From SLJN01 sp964505385 (lineage in GTDB: Bacteria; Bacteroidota; Rhodothermia; Balneolales; Natronogracilivirgulaceae), in assembly GCA_964505385.1 (NCBI GenBank), contig CAZDIA010000017.1:1-57664 (forward strand): DNA of 57,664 nucleotides, read 5' to 3'. This document shows, in pieces, positions 42,216-52,198 of this stretch. A program made the translations under genes and the position numbers. The notes under the pieces were generated by a model. That model was not told the DNA's origin and ran no database searches. It saw only the letters and a program-made list of their open reading frames with translations. Numbering within the stretch: the first letter of the stretch is position 1; every line of letters starts with the position of its first letter.

Positions 42216-44417
42216 TTATTTTGGTTTGATGATCAAGCCTGCCAACGGAGGCAGGTTGACCTGGAGTTTTGCCGGCTGCTCCTGCCATTCTTTTTCAACA
42301 GCTTCGAGCGGAGGGTTAATAAAGTTACTGCCGCCATAAAATGTTGAATCCGTATCAAGAATAATCTCATAACTGCCGGCATGAGGCACTCCAAGAAAAT
42401 AGCCTTCATGCACCTGAGGTGTAAAGTTAAACGCACAAAGTAAAAAGTCGTCTTTATCCTCACTAAATCTTAAAAAAGCTAGAATTGAGTTTTCCACGTC
42501 TGAAAAATCGACCCATTGGAATCCACTCCACTCAAACTCAACCTGATGCAGGGCTGATTCTTCCTTGTATATGGTGTTAAGGTCGCGCACAAGCGTTTGC
42601 AGGCCTTTGTGCCGCTCATACTGAAGCAACCCCCAATCCAGTTGTTGCTCGCTGTTCCATTCACTCCATTGGCCGAACTCGCTTCCCATAAAAAGAAGCT
42701 TCTTCCCGGGATGAGCATATTGATAAGTATAGAGCAGCCTTAGATTAGCAAACTTTTGCCAGTCATCCCCCGGCATTTTGGAAACCAGAGAACGCTTCAT
42801 GTGCACCACTTCATCATGAGAAAGAGGCAGAATAAAATTCTCCGAAAACGCATATATCATGGAGAAGGTTAGCTGGTTGTGATGATATCTTCTGAAAATC
42901 GGATCTACCTCAAAATACTTAAGCGTATCATTCATCCAGCCCATGTTCCATTTATAATCAAATCCAAGACCGCCGATATAGGTCGGCTTTGAAACCATCG
43001 GCCATGAGGTAGATTCTTCAGCAAACGTGGTAATGCCGGTGAACTCTTCATTCAGAATTTCATTGGTCCTTTTCAGCAATGTAATAGCTTCGAGGTTTTC
43101 CCGGCCGCCGTATTTATTGGGGATCCAGTCGTCTCCTTCTCTCGAATAATCCAGATAGAGCATGGATGCAACCGCATCTATTCGCAGGCCGTCGATGTGG
43201 TATTTATCACACCAAAAAACGGCGTTTGAAATCAAAAAATTGATAACCTCGGTGCGGGAATAGTTAAATATATGCGTACCCCAATCTTTATGCTCTCCCT
43301 GCCGCGGATCAGCGTGTTCGTAAAGATGAGTACCGTCAAACAAGCGCAGTCCGTTTTCATCCTTTGCAAAATGTGCAGGCACCCAGTCAATAATTACACC
43401 AATATCATTTTGATGACATTTATCCACGAAGTACATAAAATCCTGGGGCTTGCCAAACCGGCTTGTGATTGCATAATAGCTTGTTATCTGATAACCCCAG
43501 GAGGGATCATACGGATGCTCCGCAATAGGAAGCAGTTCGATATGAGTATATCCCATATCTTTGACATAACCTACCAGCTCATCTGCCATTTCACGATAGG
43601 AAAGAAAACCCTCTTCGCTCCCCTGTTTTAGTTTCCAAGAGCCCAAATGTACTTCATAAATTGCCATCGCCTCATCAAAACACTTTTGGCGCTTCTGCAT
43701 CCAGGAGTTGTCATTCCACTTGTAATTATCCAGCTGGGTTACGACTGAGGCGGTTTTTGGGCGTTTTTCACACCAAAATCCGTAAGGGTCAGTTTTTAGA
43801 AATGGCAGCTCATACTGATCCGATTTGATCTCATATTTATATATATCTCCTTCGCCTACGCCCGGTATAAAAATTTCCCAAATGCCCTGATCTACATATT
43901 TCCTCATGGGATGCCGCCTGCCATCCCAGTCGTTAAATGCTCCAACCACACTAACCCGCAATGCCGAAGGCGCAACAACAACAAAATGAGTGCCCACAAC
44001 CCCGTCAATTTCTTTGATATGAGCCCCCATCATTTCATAAGCTTTGTAATTATTACCTTCGCCCCAAAGTTGCAAAGAATAATTATCCAGCATCGGGCCA
44101 TATGAGTAAGGATCGGGAAGTTGGTACACATCACCCTCTTCCGGTTCAATCCGAAGCTCATAAGGATCTATACGGTCAATTCCTGGCCACACTTTTTCAT
44201 AAAGTCCGCCCTTGCTAACTTTTCTTAACCGGGTTCTTTTGCCATCTCCATCAACAACCTCAACTTTTTTTGCATGTGGTTGCAGAGTGCGAATTACCAG
44301 CTCCGTTCCGTTATCACCATCAATGAAATGAGCGCCTAAAACCGAGAACGGATCACCGTGGCGTGCATCTTCTAATGCTTTTATTTCTGAATTACTGAGT
44401 GTACTTTTACTCCCCAT
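42216..44417 (-). CDS. glgB: 1,4-alpha-glucan branching enzyme
   Basis: A 733-aa GH13 enzyme making alpha-1,6 branches in glycogen. Two N-terminal beta domains (about 20-120 and a CBM48 at 125-215, with VVGAFNDWDGRRHPMRK) precede the catalytic barrel with IYEVHLGSWK. The nucleophile is D414 in GLRIDAVASM, the acid/base E467 in FAEEST and the third acid D535 in SHDEVVH. The C-terminal beta domain ends in LPPLAGLIIKPK. Two N-terminal domains are the longer, E. coli-like form. It is upstream of malQ by 28 bp. Confidence 0.97.
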   Translation of the reverse strand: MGSKSTLSNSEIKALEDARHGDPFSVLGAHFIDGDNGTELVIRTLQPHAKKVEVVDGDGKRTRLRKVSKGGLYEKVWPGIDRIDPYELRIEPEEGDVYQLPDPYSYGPMLDNYSLQLWGEGNNYKAYEMMGAHIKEIDGVVGTHFVVVAPSALRVSVVGAFNDWDGRRHPMRKYVDQGIWEIFIPGVGEGDIYKYEIKSDQYELPFLKTDPYGFWCEKRPKTASVVTQLDNYKWNDNSWMQKRQKCFDEAMAIYEVHLGSWKLKQGSEEGFLSYREMADELVGYVKDMGYTHIELLPIAEHPYDPSWGYQITSYYAITSRFGKPQDFMYFVDKCHQNDIGVIIDWVPAHFAKDENGLRLFDGTHLYEHADPRQGEHKDWGTHIFNYSRTEVINFLISNAVFWCDKYHIDGLRIDAVASMLYLDYSREGDDWIPNKYGGRENLEAITLLKRTNEILNEEFTGITTFAEESTSWPMVSKPTYIGGLGFDYKWNMGWMNDTLKYFEVDPIFRRYHHNQLTFSMIYAFSENFILPLSHDEVVHMKRSLVSKMPGDDWQKFANLRLLYTYQYAHPGKKLLFMGSEFGQWSEWNSEQQLDWGLLQYERHKGLQTLVRDLNTIYKEESALHQVEFEWSGFQWVDFSDVENSILAFLRFSEDKDDFLLCAFNFTPQVHEGYFLGVPHAGSYEIILDTDSTFYGGSNFINPPLEAVEKEWQEQPAKLQVNLPPLAGLIIKPK

Positions 44418-44499
44418 GACATGCTCTTATGTATTTATTGAAAATTGAATTTACAAAAATATCAGCGAAAAATTACGATAACACAATATTCTGTATAGT

Positions 44500-45735
44500 T
44501 TGAAGGCCACCAGTCTCATAGCCCGGCGTTACCTGTTCTCAAGAAAACATATTACCCTTGTATCCACCCTTACTATCATTAGTATATGCGGTGTCACAAT
44601 CGGAACGGCACTATTGATAGTTGTCCTGTCGGTATTTAACGGTTTTTTTGATGTTATCAAATCAATGCTTTTAGCTCAGGATCCGGATATCCGCATTGAA
44701 CACAGCACAGGCCGCAGCTTTAGCTGGGATGATGCTATGATGCAACAATTGGAAGATAATGAAAACATCGCAATTGCAACCCGATTTGTTGAAGGTAAAA
44801 GTCTCGTCATTAGAGATCAATCCGATAATGAAATTGTAGCAGAAGTCCGGGGCGTTGAACCCGAATACTTTGATCGCCTCACCGATATCCGGGATGCTGT
44901 TCATCGCGGCTCACTTGATCTGGAAGTGATGGATAGTAAGCCCGGAGTTCTTATACCCGGGCAGCTTTCAAGCAGACTCAGAGCGGAAGTCGGTCAGGAT
45001 ATTTCAGTATTGAGTGCCGCCGGGATGCAGCGTGCATTGACGCAGTTTTCAGGGCCACGCGGATTCCAATTCAACATTAGAGGTGTTTACGATCTTGAGC
45101 ACCTTCAGGATGATCCTGTTGTTTATATCGACCTGATGTCCGGTCAGCGACTTTTCGATATGCGTGGCGAAATCTCCGGTATTGACGTAAAACTACATGA
45201 TCACGAGCAGGCAGAGCAAGTAAAAGCAGATCTTCAACAAGAGTTTGGTGATGAATTTGCTATTCAATCTTGGTATGATCTTCAGCGCCCCCTTTACGAT
45301 GTGATGGATCTTGAAAAATGGGGAGCGTATTTTATCCTGATGATCATTGTACTGGTTGCCGTACTTAACATAGTGGGGTCTTTGACGATGGTTGTCATTC
45401 AAAAAACCAGAGATATCGGAATATTACGCTCATTCGGCTACACCGCAAATACCATCCGCAACATTTTCCTTAAACAAGGGCTGTATATCGGACTAATCGG
45501 CTGTGGCCTCGGAGGCTTTTTAGGGATGGGATTGAGCTGGCTGCAGGATAAATACGGGATGGTACAGCTTGCGGGCTCCGAGGCTTTTATCATTCAGGCT
45601 TATCCGGTAGATATAATCTGGACAGATGTTGTGCTTGTGCTGGCCGGCAGTATGCTGCTGTGTTTGCTTGCAAGCTGGTATCCTGCCAGACGCGCATCAT
45701 CGATCGAGCCGGCAAATGCAGTGCGCTATGAGTAG
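44500..45735 (+). CDS. LolC/LolE-like ABC transporter permease (FtsX/MacB fold)
   Basis: A 411-aa inner-membrane protein. It has one N-terminal membrane segment (about 18-45), a large periplasmic MacB_PCD domain (about 46-255) and three C-terminal membrane segments (about 262-290, 318-345, 367-390) within the FtsX domain. ISICGVTIGTALLIVVLSVFNGF and TRDIGILRSFGYTANTIRNIFL are typical of the LolC/E lipoprotein-release permeases. The start appears to be TTG 44500. The partner ATPase LolD is not adjacent. It is divergent from glgB, and repeat copy B follows its stop. Confidence 0.85.
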   Translation: MKATSLIARRYLFSRKHITLVSTLTIISICGVTIGTALLIVVLSVFNGFFDVIKSMLLAQDPDIRIEHSTGRSFSWDDAMMQQLEDNENIAIATRFVEGKSLVIRDQSDNEIVAEVRGVEPEYFDRLTDIRDAVHRGSLDLEVMDSKPGVLIPGQLSSRLRAEVGQDISVLSAAGMQRALTQFSGPRGFQFNIRGVYDLEHLQDDPVVYIDLMSGQRLFDMRGEISGIDVKLHDHEQAEQVKADLQQEFGDEFAIQSWYDLQRPLYDVMDLEKWGAYFILMIIVLVAVLNIVGSLTMVVIQKTRDIGILRSFGYTANTIRNIFLKQGLYIGLIGCGLGGFLGMGLSWLQDKYGMVQLAGSEAFIIQAYPVDIIWTDVVLVLAGSMLLCLLASWYPARRASSIEPANAVRYE

Positions 45736-45741
45736 GTTAAG

Positions 45742-45901
45742 GAAGATGACAAGAGGTAAAGAAACGAAGAAATAAAGATGGAAAGAAATGCACCCACTCA
45801 GTCGCTCCTGCACACTACTCTTATTTTCTTGAATTCTTATCATCTTGACTTCTTAAAATTCTTCACGACACACGGGATACTGATAAAGCAAAACTTCTCT
45901 G
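45742..45901. repeat. Palindromic AAGTCAAGATGA repeat, full copy B
   Basis: 160 bp aligning with 28641-28797 end to end; the right arm 45818-45866 is almost unchanged while the central loop differs most. It begins 6 bp after the stop of the LolC/E-like gene and ends 33 bp before the stop of the convergent Mur ligase gene. Confidence 0.82.
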
Positions 45902-45934
45902 CCAAACAGTGTAAAAATGAAGCCTTAGGGTTTT

Positions 45935-47578
45935 TCAAGGTTCGTTGTAAGCATCAGGAAGGTCATTTTCATACAGTACAATATCACCTTGCTTGCCCTC
46001 TTCCCGTACTTTACGATTGGCTTCAAAAAGTGAATCGACAACTACAAGCCGGTTTTTATCATAACCGGATTCCTCAAGTCCTTCGCGCAGAGCAGCAGTC
46101 TGCTTATCACCTACCAGATAAATTTTGTCCAAATCTTTTCGGCCAATAAACCTGCCGAGTTCACGATTTTCTTCATCCTCCCGGTCGCCAAGTTCAATCA
46201 TTCCCGGAGTGATCAGAATTTTTCGTCCCCCTTCAAATTTTGACAGTGTTTCAATTGCATTTCGGGCACCTACGGGATTGGAATTAAAAGCATCGTCAAT
46301 TACGACCATTCCATTTTGATTTTTTAATTCCATGCGGTGCTCAACCGGCTCCATTCGGGAAAGTGCCACCGCCATAGTTTTAAGCCGCAGCCCCAAAACC
46401 TTACCCACAGCCATTGCCTGCACTAAATTCTGGACATTATGCGCCCCGAGCAACGTCGTCTTAACTTCGACAGAATCCCCGGATTTGTGATCCATAACAC
46501 GAAATGAGCACCCGCTGCTGTCATAGGTGATATTTTTAGCTTGTAGGTCACCGTTTTGCAAACCGGCGGTGATGATTGTATCCGCATCGTACTTATGAAG
46601 TTTCATTACACGCTCATCATCCGCATTCAATACCGCTGCGCCTTCCTTTTTCAGATGTTTGAGCAGGCTGCCCTTGGTCCGGGCGATTGCATCAACCGAA
46701 CCAAAAGTTTCAAGATGGGCGATACCGATGTTGGTAATAACAGCCACATCCGGCCGTGCAATTTCACAAAGCTCATCAATATTGCCTTCATACCGGGCAC
46801 CCATTTCGAGAATCAAAATTTGATGAGAAGCCTGCAGATCATTATTGATTACTTTGCAAATACCCATCGGCGTATTATAGCTACCCGGTGTTGCACAAAC
46901 ATTGTAGCGCTCCTGCAAGATGGTTTTCAATGCAAACTTGGTCGATGTTTTCCCATAACTGCCGGTGATCGCGACAATTTTAAGTTCAGGCATATTGGCC
47001 AGTTTATCTTTGGCTTTTTTGATAAAACCGCTTTGAATACGCCGCTCCAATGGCTGAACTATAAATGCCGCGACCATTAAAATGACGGGCAGGAGCAGAT
47101 CAGCAATTATCCAGGTGAAGCCAAGTATGTAAATATCCGGAAAATAAATACCTGCGCTAAACGCCCAATTCATTCCGTACAGCGGAAGAGGAAGGGTCAA
47201 CAGAATAAAAGCTGTTGCAAGTCTTTTCATTCTCGGAGTAAAAACCAGCGGCTTTTTCACCTCTTCCCGGCGATACGCGCCCACCTTTCCAAACCAGAAG
47301 GCAGCAAATATTGTGAGAATTATCACAGAAGCTGTAGAGGTGAGATGAGATTCCAGATATAAAAGCAGAAACAGTAAAACCAGATTATAGGCCGCATGGG
47401 CTACCGTGATACCGTATAAACTCCAGTTTTTGCGTAACCAGCTGCCGAACTCATTAATTTTATATCCGCTTTGCTGAAATATGTGCAACATGAAACGCCC
47501 GCGGTAAATTGCATGGCGCGCCATTATCACAATAAAAAGATAGGTTATAAATTCTATTAGCGTATAGTATTCTATCAA
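45935..47578 (-). CDS. MurF-like Mur ligase with N-terminal membrane domain
   Basis: The 547-aa protein begins with about 180 residues containing four or five predicted membrane spans (about 5-20, 60-78, 83-97, 120-135, 148-175). A Mur ligase central domain follows, with the ATP loop AITGSYGKTSTK (204-215) and EMGARYEGNIDELCEIARP, then a C-terminal ligase domain with EPVEHRMEL and VIDDAFNSNPVGA. The motifs best match MurF, which adds D-Ala-D-Ala to the UDP-MurNAc-tripeptide. The usual N-terminal substrate-binding domain is replaced by the membrane part. It may act on a lipid-linked or other substrate; that is inference. Confidence 0.8.
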   Translation of the reverse strand: MIEYYTLIEFITYLFIVIMARHAIYRGRFMLHIFQQSGYKINEFGSWLRKNWSLYGITVAHAAYNLVLLFLLLYLESHLTSTASVIILTIFAAFWFGKVGAYRREEVKKPLVFTPRMKRLATAFILLTLPLPLYGMNWAFSAGIYFPDIYILGFTWIIADLLLPVILMVAAFIVQPLERRIQSGFIKKAKDKLANMPELKIVAITGSYGKTSTKFALKTILQERYNVCATPGSYNTPMGICKVINNDLQASHQILILEMGARYEGNIDELCEIARPDVAVITNIGIAHLETFGSVDAIARTKGSLLKHLKKEGAAVLNADDERVMKLHKYDADTIITAGLQNGDLQAKNITYDSSGCSFRVMDHKSGDSVEVKTTLLGAHNVQNLVQAMAVGKVLGLRLKTMAVALSRMEPVEHRMELKNQNGMVVIDDAFNSNPVGARNAIETLSKFEGGRKILITPGMIELGDREDEENRELGRFIGRKDLDKIYLVGDKQTAALREGLEESGYDKNRLVVVDSLFEANRKVREEGKQGDIVLYENDLPDAYNEP

Positions 47579-47719
47579 AATTTTGTAGCTTGGATCTGCC
47601 GGCTGTTTACCGGCGAGATATTAATTCAGTTGATCGTACTCAAACCAGATAATATAGTAACATCTCTACAGAGAAACCTTACACCTTAAAACTGAAATTA
47701 TTGTAAATCAAAATTGCCT

Positions 47720-48724
47720 ATGAAGCTCATAATACCTATGGCCGGAAAAGGTACCCGGCTAAGACCTCATTCTCATACTACGCCCAAACCGCTTTTACCT
47801 GTTGCAGGTGTTTCAGTTATTGAACGAATTGTCCAAACTTTTAAGCGCACAATGGAAAAAGATATCACCGAAATCTCCTATGTGCTCGGTGACTTTGGCG
47901 ATGATGTTAAAAAAGATCTGGATGTTATCAGCAAGAGAAACGGTGCTACATCTCGTTTCTTCTATCAGGATGAGGCTCTTGGAACAGCTCATGCGATTTT
48001 CTGCGCCGAGCAGGCCCTCGATGGCGAGATCATTGTGGTGTTTGCCGATACTATATTTGATACCTCCCAAAAGGTCAGTGTTGAGGGAGCTGACAGTGTA
48101 ATCTGGCTCAAAGAGGTCGAAGACCCGCGCCGGTTTGGTGTAGCTGTGAAAGAAGGTGACCGGCTGACCGATTTTGTTGAAAAACCTTCCGAACCTATTT
48201 CCAACCTGGCAATTATCGGTGTTTATTATTTCAGAAAAGGTGAAGTTTTGCGGGATCAGATTAAATATCTGATGGATAACAAAATCCGCGGCAAAGATGG
48301 AGAGTATCATATTACCGATGCCATCGACCGGATGTTAAAACAAGGTGATGTGTTTAAACCCGCAACTGTGGAAGAATGGCTGGATTGCGGAACCATCCCC
48401 GCCTGGCTTGATACCTCCAAAATAATTGTAGAAAAAGAGTACAGTGATAAGTCGCACCAGAATACCGGCAAAAACTCCAAAATTCATCCGCCTGTACATA
48501 TAGCGGAAAATGTGACGATTGAGGATTCTGAAATCGGACCTTATACAAGCATCGGAGCCAATTGCGTAATAAAAAACAGCAAACTCGGAAATTGCATCCT
48601 TCAGGAAAATGCGACAATCATAAACTCAACTCTGGATAATTCCACCATTGGAAAAGAGACCGAAGTAAAGAATACACAAGGAGAGATTCATATCGGCGAT
48701 CACTCAAACCTTGCGCTGAAATAG
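47720..48724 (+). CDS. Nucleotidyltransferase (NDP-sugar pyrophosphorylase)
   Basis: A 334-aa protein of the RmlA/GalU-like superfamily. It opens with LIIPMAGKGTRLRPHSHTTPKPLLPVAG, the nucleotide-binding signature with catalytic Arg and Lys. The catalytic domain (about 1-240) includes VVFADTIFD, DPRRFGVAV, FVEKPSEP and WLDCGTIPAWLDT. The tail (about 265-334) has hexapeptide-like left-handed helix repeats (VTIEDSEIGPYTSIGANCVIKNSKLGNC). It would activate a sugar 1-phosphate, but NTP and sugar cannot be fixed. ATG 47720 is preferred over TTG 47714. A strong bidirectional terminator follows. Confidence 0.88.
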   Translation: MKLIIPMAGKGTRLRPHSHTTPKPLLPVAGVSVIERIVQTFKRTMEKDITEISYVLGDFGDDVKKDLDVISKRNGATSRFFYQDEALGTAHAIFCAEQALDGEIIVVFADTIFDTSQKVSVEGADSVIWLKEVEDPRRFGVAVKEGDRLTDFVEKPSEPISNLAIIGVYYFRKGEVLRDQIKYLMDNKIRGKDGEYHITDAIDRMLKQGDVFKPATVEEWLDCGTIPAWLDTSKIIVEKEYSDKSHQNTGKNSKIHPPVHIAENVTIEDSEIGPYTSIGANCVIKNSKLGNCILQENATIINSTLDNSTIGKETEVKNTQGEIHIGDHSNLALK

Positions 48725-48730
48725 AATAAT

Positions 48731-48790
48731 AAAAGTGATGATCAGCACCATTACTGTAACTTAATGCCGGGCTGATCATCACTTTTCAAA
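48731..48790. terminator. Bidirectional terminator with perfect 16-bp stem
   Basis: AAAAGTGATGATCAGC (48731-48746) pairs perfectly with 48771-48786 around a 24-nt loop. It fills the 66-bp space between convergent genes and can end transcription from both, with short T/A runs on each side. Confidence 0.85.
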
Positions 48791-49750
48791 TCAAAAATAG
48801 CGCTCAAGGTCCTTATTTTCATGTACTCCCTTGAGCATCTTATGTGTTTTGGTTTCTGTTTCTTCCGGCTCCGGGTGGATCGTTACCACAGCATCTCCCT
48901 TCACCGCTGTCATGATACGTTTTTCGAGAATGGTGGCTTGGCGGTGAGCCTCGTCAAGCGTTATATCTTTATGAAATGAGAGATGAAGCTCCACCCAGGT
49001 CGTTTTTCCGGTGGTGCGATGGCGCAGGTTATGCCAGCCCTTAACTTTTTCCGGCAACTCGTTTTCCAGCACTTCCACGATTTGCCTGTTCTGTTCAGGA
49101 TCCCGGCTGTCCATCAACCCTTTCAGGCTGTAGGTAACAAGTCTGCGGCCTTCATTCATGATAAAAAGTGCGAGAGCGATTGCCACAATGGCATCCAGTA
49201 ATAATACTCCGGTCAGCTGTACCAGGCCAAGCGTAATCACTACTCCGCCGCTGGTGTAAACATCGGTGAGAGTATGTTTGCCATTACCAACCAGTATCAT
49301 GTCGTTCTCTCGGCGGCCGGTGCGGACCAGGTACAATCCAAGAACCAAATTCACCAACGCCGAAAGCGCAATGATGGCAAGACCGAGGCCAAGTTGTTCA
49401 ATTTCAATCCCTACAAATATACTTTGCACAGACCGGTAAATAATTAATACCCCGGCGGCTATGACAAGCATACCTTCTACACCTACTGAAAAAAAGCCAA
49501 CTCTTTCATGGCCATAGTGATGGTCTTCATCAGCCGGTTTTCTGCTTAGATAAAGACCATAGGTGGCAAAACTAACCGCAAATACGTGAACAAAAGATTC
49601 GGCTGCATCAGAAAAAACACTGCTTGAACCGGTTACCAAAAAACCTGTAAACTTCAGCAGGAACGCAATCAATGACACACCAAGACTGATGTGGATCGCT
49701 TTTTTAGCGCGATCTGTTTGCTCGTTCGTCATTTTATTCAAATTACTCAT
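48791..49750 (-). CDS. Cation diffusion facilitator (CDF) metal transporter
   Basis: A 319-aa inner-membrane protein with about six membrane spans (about 18-210) and a cytoplasmic metal-binding domain. The TM2 site FSDAAESFVH and the cytoplasmic-loop HHYGHERVGF are characteristic of CDF Zn/Fe/Mn-proton antiporters, as is the second site in DAIVAIALALF. The tail contains VELHLSFHKDITLDEAH, the ferredoxin-like domain with the family's metal-sensing histidines. The cation is unknown. ATG 49750 is preferred over GTG 49762. It is divergent from the CCA-type gene and converges on the nucleotidyltransferase. Confidence 0.92.
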   Translation of the reverse strand: MSNLNKMTNEQTDRAKKAIHISLGVSLIAFLLKFTGFLVTGSSSVFSDAAESFVHVFAVSFATYGLYLSRKPADEDHHYGHERVGFFSVGVEGMLVIAAGVLIIYRSVQSIFVGIEIEQLGLGLAIIALSALVNLVLGLYLVRTGRRENDMILVGNGKHTLTDVYTSGGVVITLGLVQLTGVLLLDAIVAIALALFIMNEGRRLVTYSLKGLMDSRDPEQNRQIVEVLENELPEKVKGWHNLRHRTTGKTTWVELHLSFHKDITLDEAHRQATILEKRIMTAVKGDAVVTIHPEPEETETKTHKMLKGVHENKDLERYF

Positions 49751-49837
49751 ACGCTTACCCACTTACTATAACGTTCTGAAAGCGATCTTAAAATGTACTT
49801 TTTTAAACCTGATAGACCTTAAGATAGTAATAATCAT

Positions 49838-51256
49838 TTGGAGCAGTTACCTCAACATCATATTTCTTTATTTAAAACGATCAGCAAGGCCGGCTATGAA
49901 TGCGGACAACCGGTCTATGTGATTGGCGGATATGTGCGCGACTATTTTCTCGACCGGCTTGATAAAGAGCCTGATATAGATTTCGTCACCGTTGGCTCCG
50001 GTATCAAACTTGCCAAAAAGGTTGCTGAATTGCTCAAAGTAAAAAATGTTAGCACATTTAAGCGATTCGGCACAGCTCATTTACGCTATAAAAAATTTGA
50101 TCTTGAGTTTGTTGGAGCACGAACCGAAAGTTATGATTCGGACTCAAGGAAACCTTTTGTAGAAAAGGGCACTCTTGAGGATGATCAAATGCGCAGAGAC
50201 TTTACTATCAACGCGATGTCGTTTTCTTTAAATGACGAAAATTTCGGAGTGCTGGTTGACCCGTTTGAAGGACTGTCGGATTTACGGGCCGGAATTATTC
50301 GCACTCCCATTGATGCCGCCCGTACATTCAGTGACGACCCTCTCAGGATGATGAGAGGCATCCGATTTGCAACCGAGCTTGACTTTACCATTGCCCCCGA
50401 AACCTTAAAGGGTATTCAAGATTCTGCGGAGCGGATTAAAATAATTTCACAGGAACGCATCACCGAAGAGCTTAATAAAATCATTGCGGCACCGGTTCCT
50501 TCAAAAGGATTCACTTACTTATTCCATACCGGGTTGCTTAAACATATATTTCCCGAACTGGAAAACCTGCATGGAGTGGAAGTTCGCCAGGGAATCAGTC
50601 ATAAAGATAACTTTTGGCACACCCTGCAGGTGCTGGATAATGTAGCAGAGGTTTCTGATGATTTATGGCTGAGGTGGGCGGCACTTCTTCACGATATTGC
50701 AAAACCCCCGACAAAGCGGTTCTCCGAGGACACCGGCTGGACGTTTCACGGTCATGATGCACTTGGCGCTAAATGGGTTAAAAAGATTTTTCGCAAACTC
50801 TCCCTGCCAATGGATGAGCGAATGCGTTATGTGCAAAAACTGGTACGGCTTCACCTTCGCCCCATTGCACTTGTGGATGAGGTTGTAACCGACAGTGCTA
50901 TCAGGCGTCTGATTGTGGAAGCCGGAGATGCTCTTGATGATCTCATGGTTTTATGCCGGGCTGATATCACCAGCAGAAACGACAAAAAAGTGAAGCGTTT
51001 TCTTAAAAATTTCGATAAGGTTGAGGAAAAAATCGAGGAAGTTGCCGAAAAAGACCGACTACGAAACTGGCAACCTCCGATTGATGGTCATATCATTATG
51101 GAAGCACTGAACATCAGTGAGGGACCTGAAATCGGAAAAATCAAAAAAGCAATTGAAGAGGCTATACTTGATGGCAAAATTCCCAACGAGTATAATGCCG
51201 CTTTCGATTATATGATGGAAATTAAAGATCAATACCTGGACCATGAATCATCCTGA
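49838..51256 (+). CDS. CCA tRNA nucleotidyltransferase / poly(A) polymerase family with HD domain
   Basis: A 472-aa class II tRNA nucleotidyltransferase-type protein. The head has VIGGYVRDYFLD, the catalytic pair in DIDFV, GTARTES-like RTESYDSD and RRDFTINAMS. The neck has DDPLRMMRGIRFA and ERITEELNKI. An HD domain follows with LLHDIAKPPT and DDLMVLCRADITS. It would finish or repair the CCA end of tRNAs; a poly(A) polymerase activity is an alternative within the same family. The start is TTG 49838. The 3' end overlaps the ispE start by 14 bp. Confidence 0.92.
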   Translation: MEQLPQHHISLFKTISKAGYECGQPVYVIGGYVRDYFLDRLDKEPDIDFVTVGSGIKLAKKVAELLKVKNVSTFKRFGTAHLRYKKFDLEFVGARTESYDSDSRKPFVEKGTLEDDQMRRDFTINAMSFSLNDENFGVLVDPFEGLSDLRAGIIRTPIDAARTFSDDPLRMMRGIRFATELDFTIAPETLKGIQDSAERIKIISQERITEELNKIIAAPVPSKGFTYLFHTGLLKHIFPELENLHGVEVRQGISHKDNFWHTLQVLDNVAEVSDDLWLRWAALLHDIAKPPTKRFSEDTGWTFHGHDALGAKWVKKIFRKLSLPMDERMRYVQKLVRLHLRPIALVDEVVTDSAIRRLIVEAGDALDDLMVLCRADITSRNDKKVKRFLKNFDKVEEKIEEVAEKDRLRNWQPPIDGHIIMEALNISEGPEIGKIKKAIEEAILDGKIPNEYNAAFDYMMEIKDQYLDHESS

Positions 51257-52127
51257 ACGCCCTAACTGGATAAGTAGATCTTACGGAAAAATCAATCTCG
51301 GGCTCCAGGTACTTGACCGGCTGCCAAACGGATACCACAGCATTGCCACCGGTTTCTGCTTTATAGAATGGTCTGATCGATTTTCGGTATCGCCTGCCGA
51401 TAAACTGAATCTTGAGCTCAATGAAGAAACTATCCCTACGGATGAGTCCAATCTTATCATCAAAGCGATGCGGCATTTGAAAAGATATGCCAATTTTGAT
51501 GACAACATGGAAATCGATGTCGAAAAATATATTCCACATTCAGCCGGTCTCGGCGGTGGCAGCAGCAATGCGGCAACTATACTGCGGATCATCAATAAAA
51601 TTTCTGATTTAAATCTGACCTCAGACGATCTGGCTGATTTAGCCGGCGGACTTGGCGCCGATATTCCCTTTTTTATTCACGCAAAACCCGGAATTGCAGA
51701 GGGCATCGGTACAGATATTACCCCCACGCCGATTCAACCGGATGCTTGGATTGTTACCGTATATCCTAATGAAAAAAGTTCAACTAAAAATGCATACCAA
51801 TACTGTACTCCTAACCCCAACCCTGAATTCGACCTCACCCGGATTCTGACAGAAGAACCTATAGATGAATGGAGATATATGCTCACTAATGATCTTGAGC
51901 AATCCGTTATTCCGCAGATACCTGTAGTTGGTGATATAAAAGACCAGCTTTATGAACTGGGCGCAGTATATGCATCAATGAGCGGTAGCGGTTCAGCTGT
52001 TTATGGCCTGTTTGATCAGGAAATGGCTGCGGCCGATGCAATAAATTTATTCCTGGAACACGATTACCCCGCAAACCTTACGCCACCCAATTTTCAACCT
52101 GATTTAGGAATATACCTTACTTCGTGA
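51243..52127 (+). CDS. ispE: 4-diphosphocytidyl-2-C-methyl-D-erythritol kinase
   Basis: A 294-aa GHMP kinase of the non-mevalonate (MEP) isoprenoid pathway. Key features are K16 in SYGKINLGL, PNGYHSIATGF, the phosphate loop PHSAGLGGGSSNA (98-110), GLGADIPFFIHA with the catalytic Asp, and ASMSGSGSAVYGLF near the C-terminus. It phosphorylates CDP-methylerythritol. The start codon lies within the end of the upstream CCA-type gene, so the two are translationally coupled. glgP begins 72 bp after its stop. Confidence 0.96.
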   Translation: MNHPERPNWISRSYGKINLGLQVLDRLPNGYHSIATGFCFIEWSDRFSVSPADKLNLELNEETIPTDESNLIIKAMRHLKRYANFDDNMEIDVEKYIPHSAGLGGGSSNAATILRIINKISDLNLTSDDLADLAGGLGADIPFFIHAKPGIAEGIGTDITPTPIQPDAWIVTVYPNEKSSTKNAYQYCTPNPNPEFDLTRILTEEPIDEWRYMLTNDLEQSVIPQIPVVGDIKDQLYELGAVYASMSGSGSAVYGLFDQEMAAADAINLFLEHDYPANLTPPNFQPDLGIYLTS

Positions 52128-52198
52128 TTAAACTTTTTTTAAATTTGGGCGGGTTAGTAGAAAATTATTTTTGTCACTCACTATAAAAGTTAATACAC

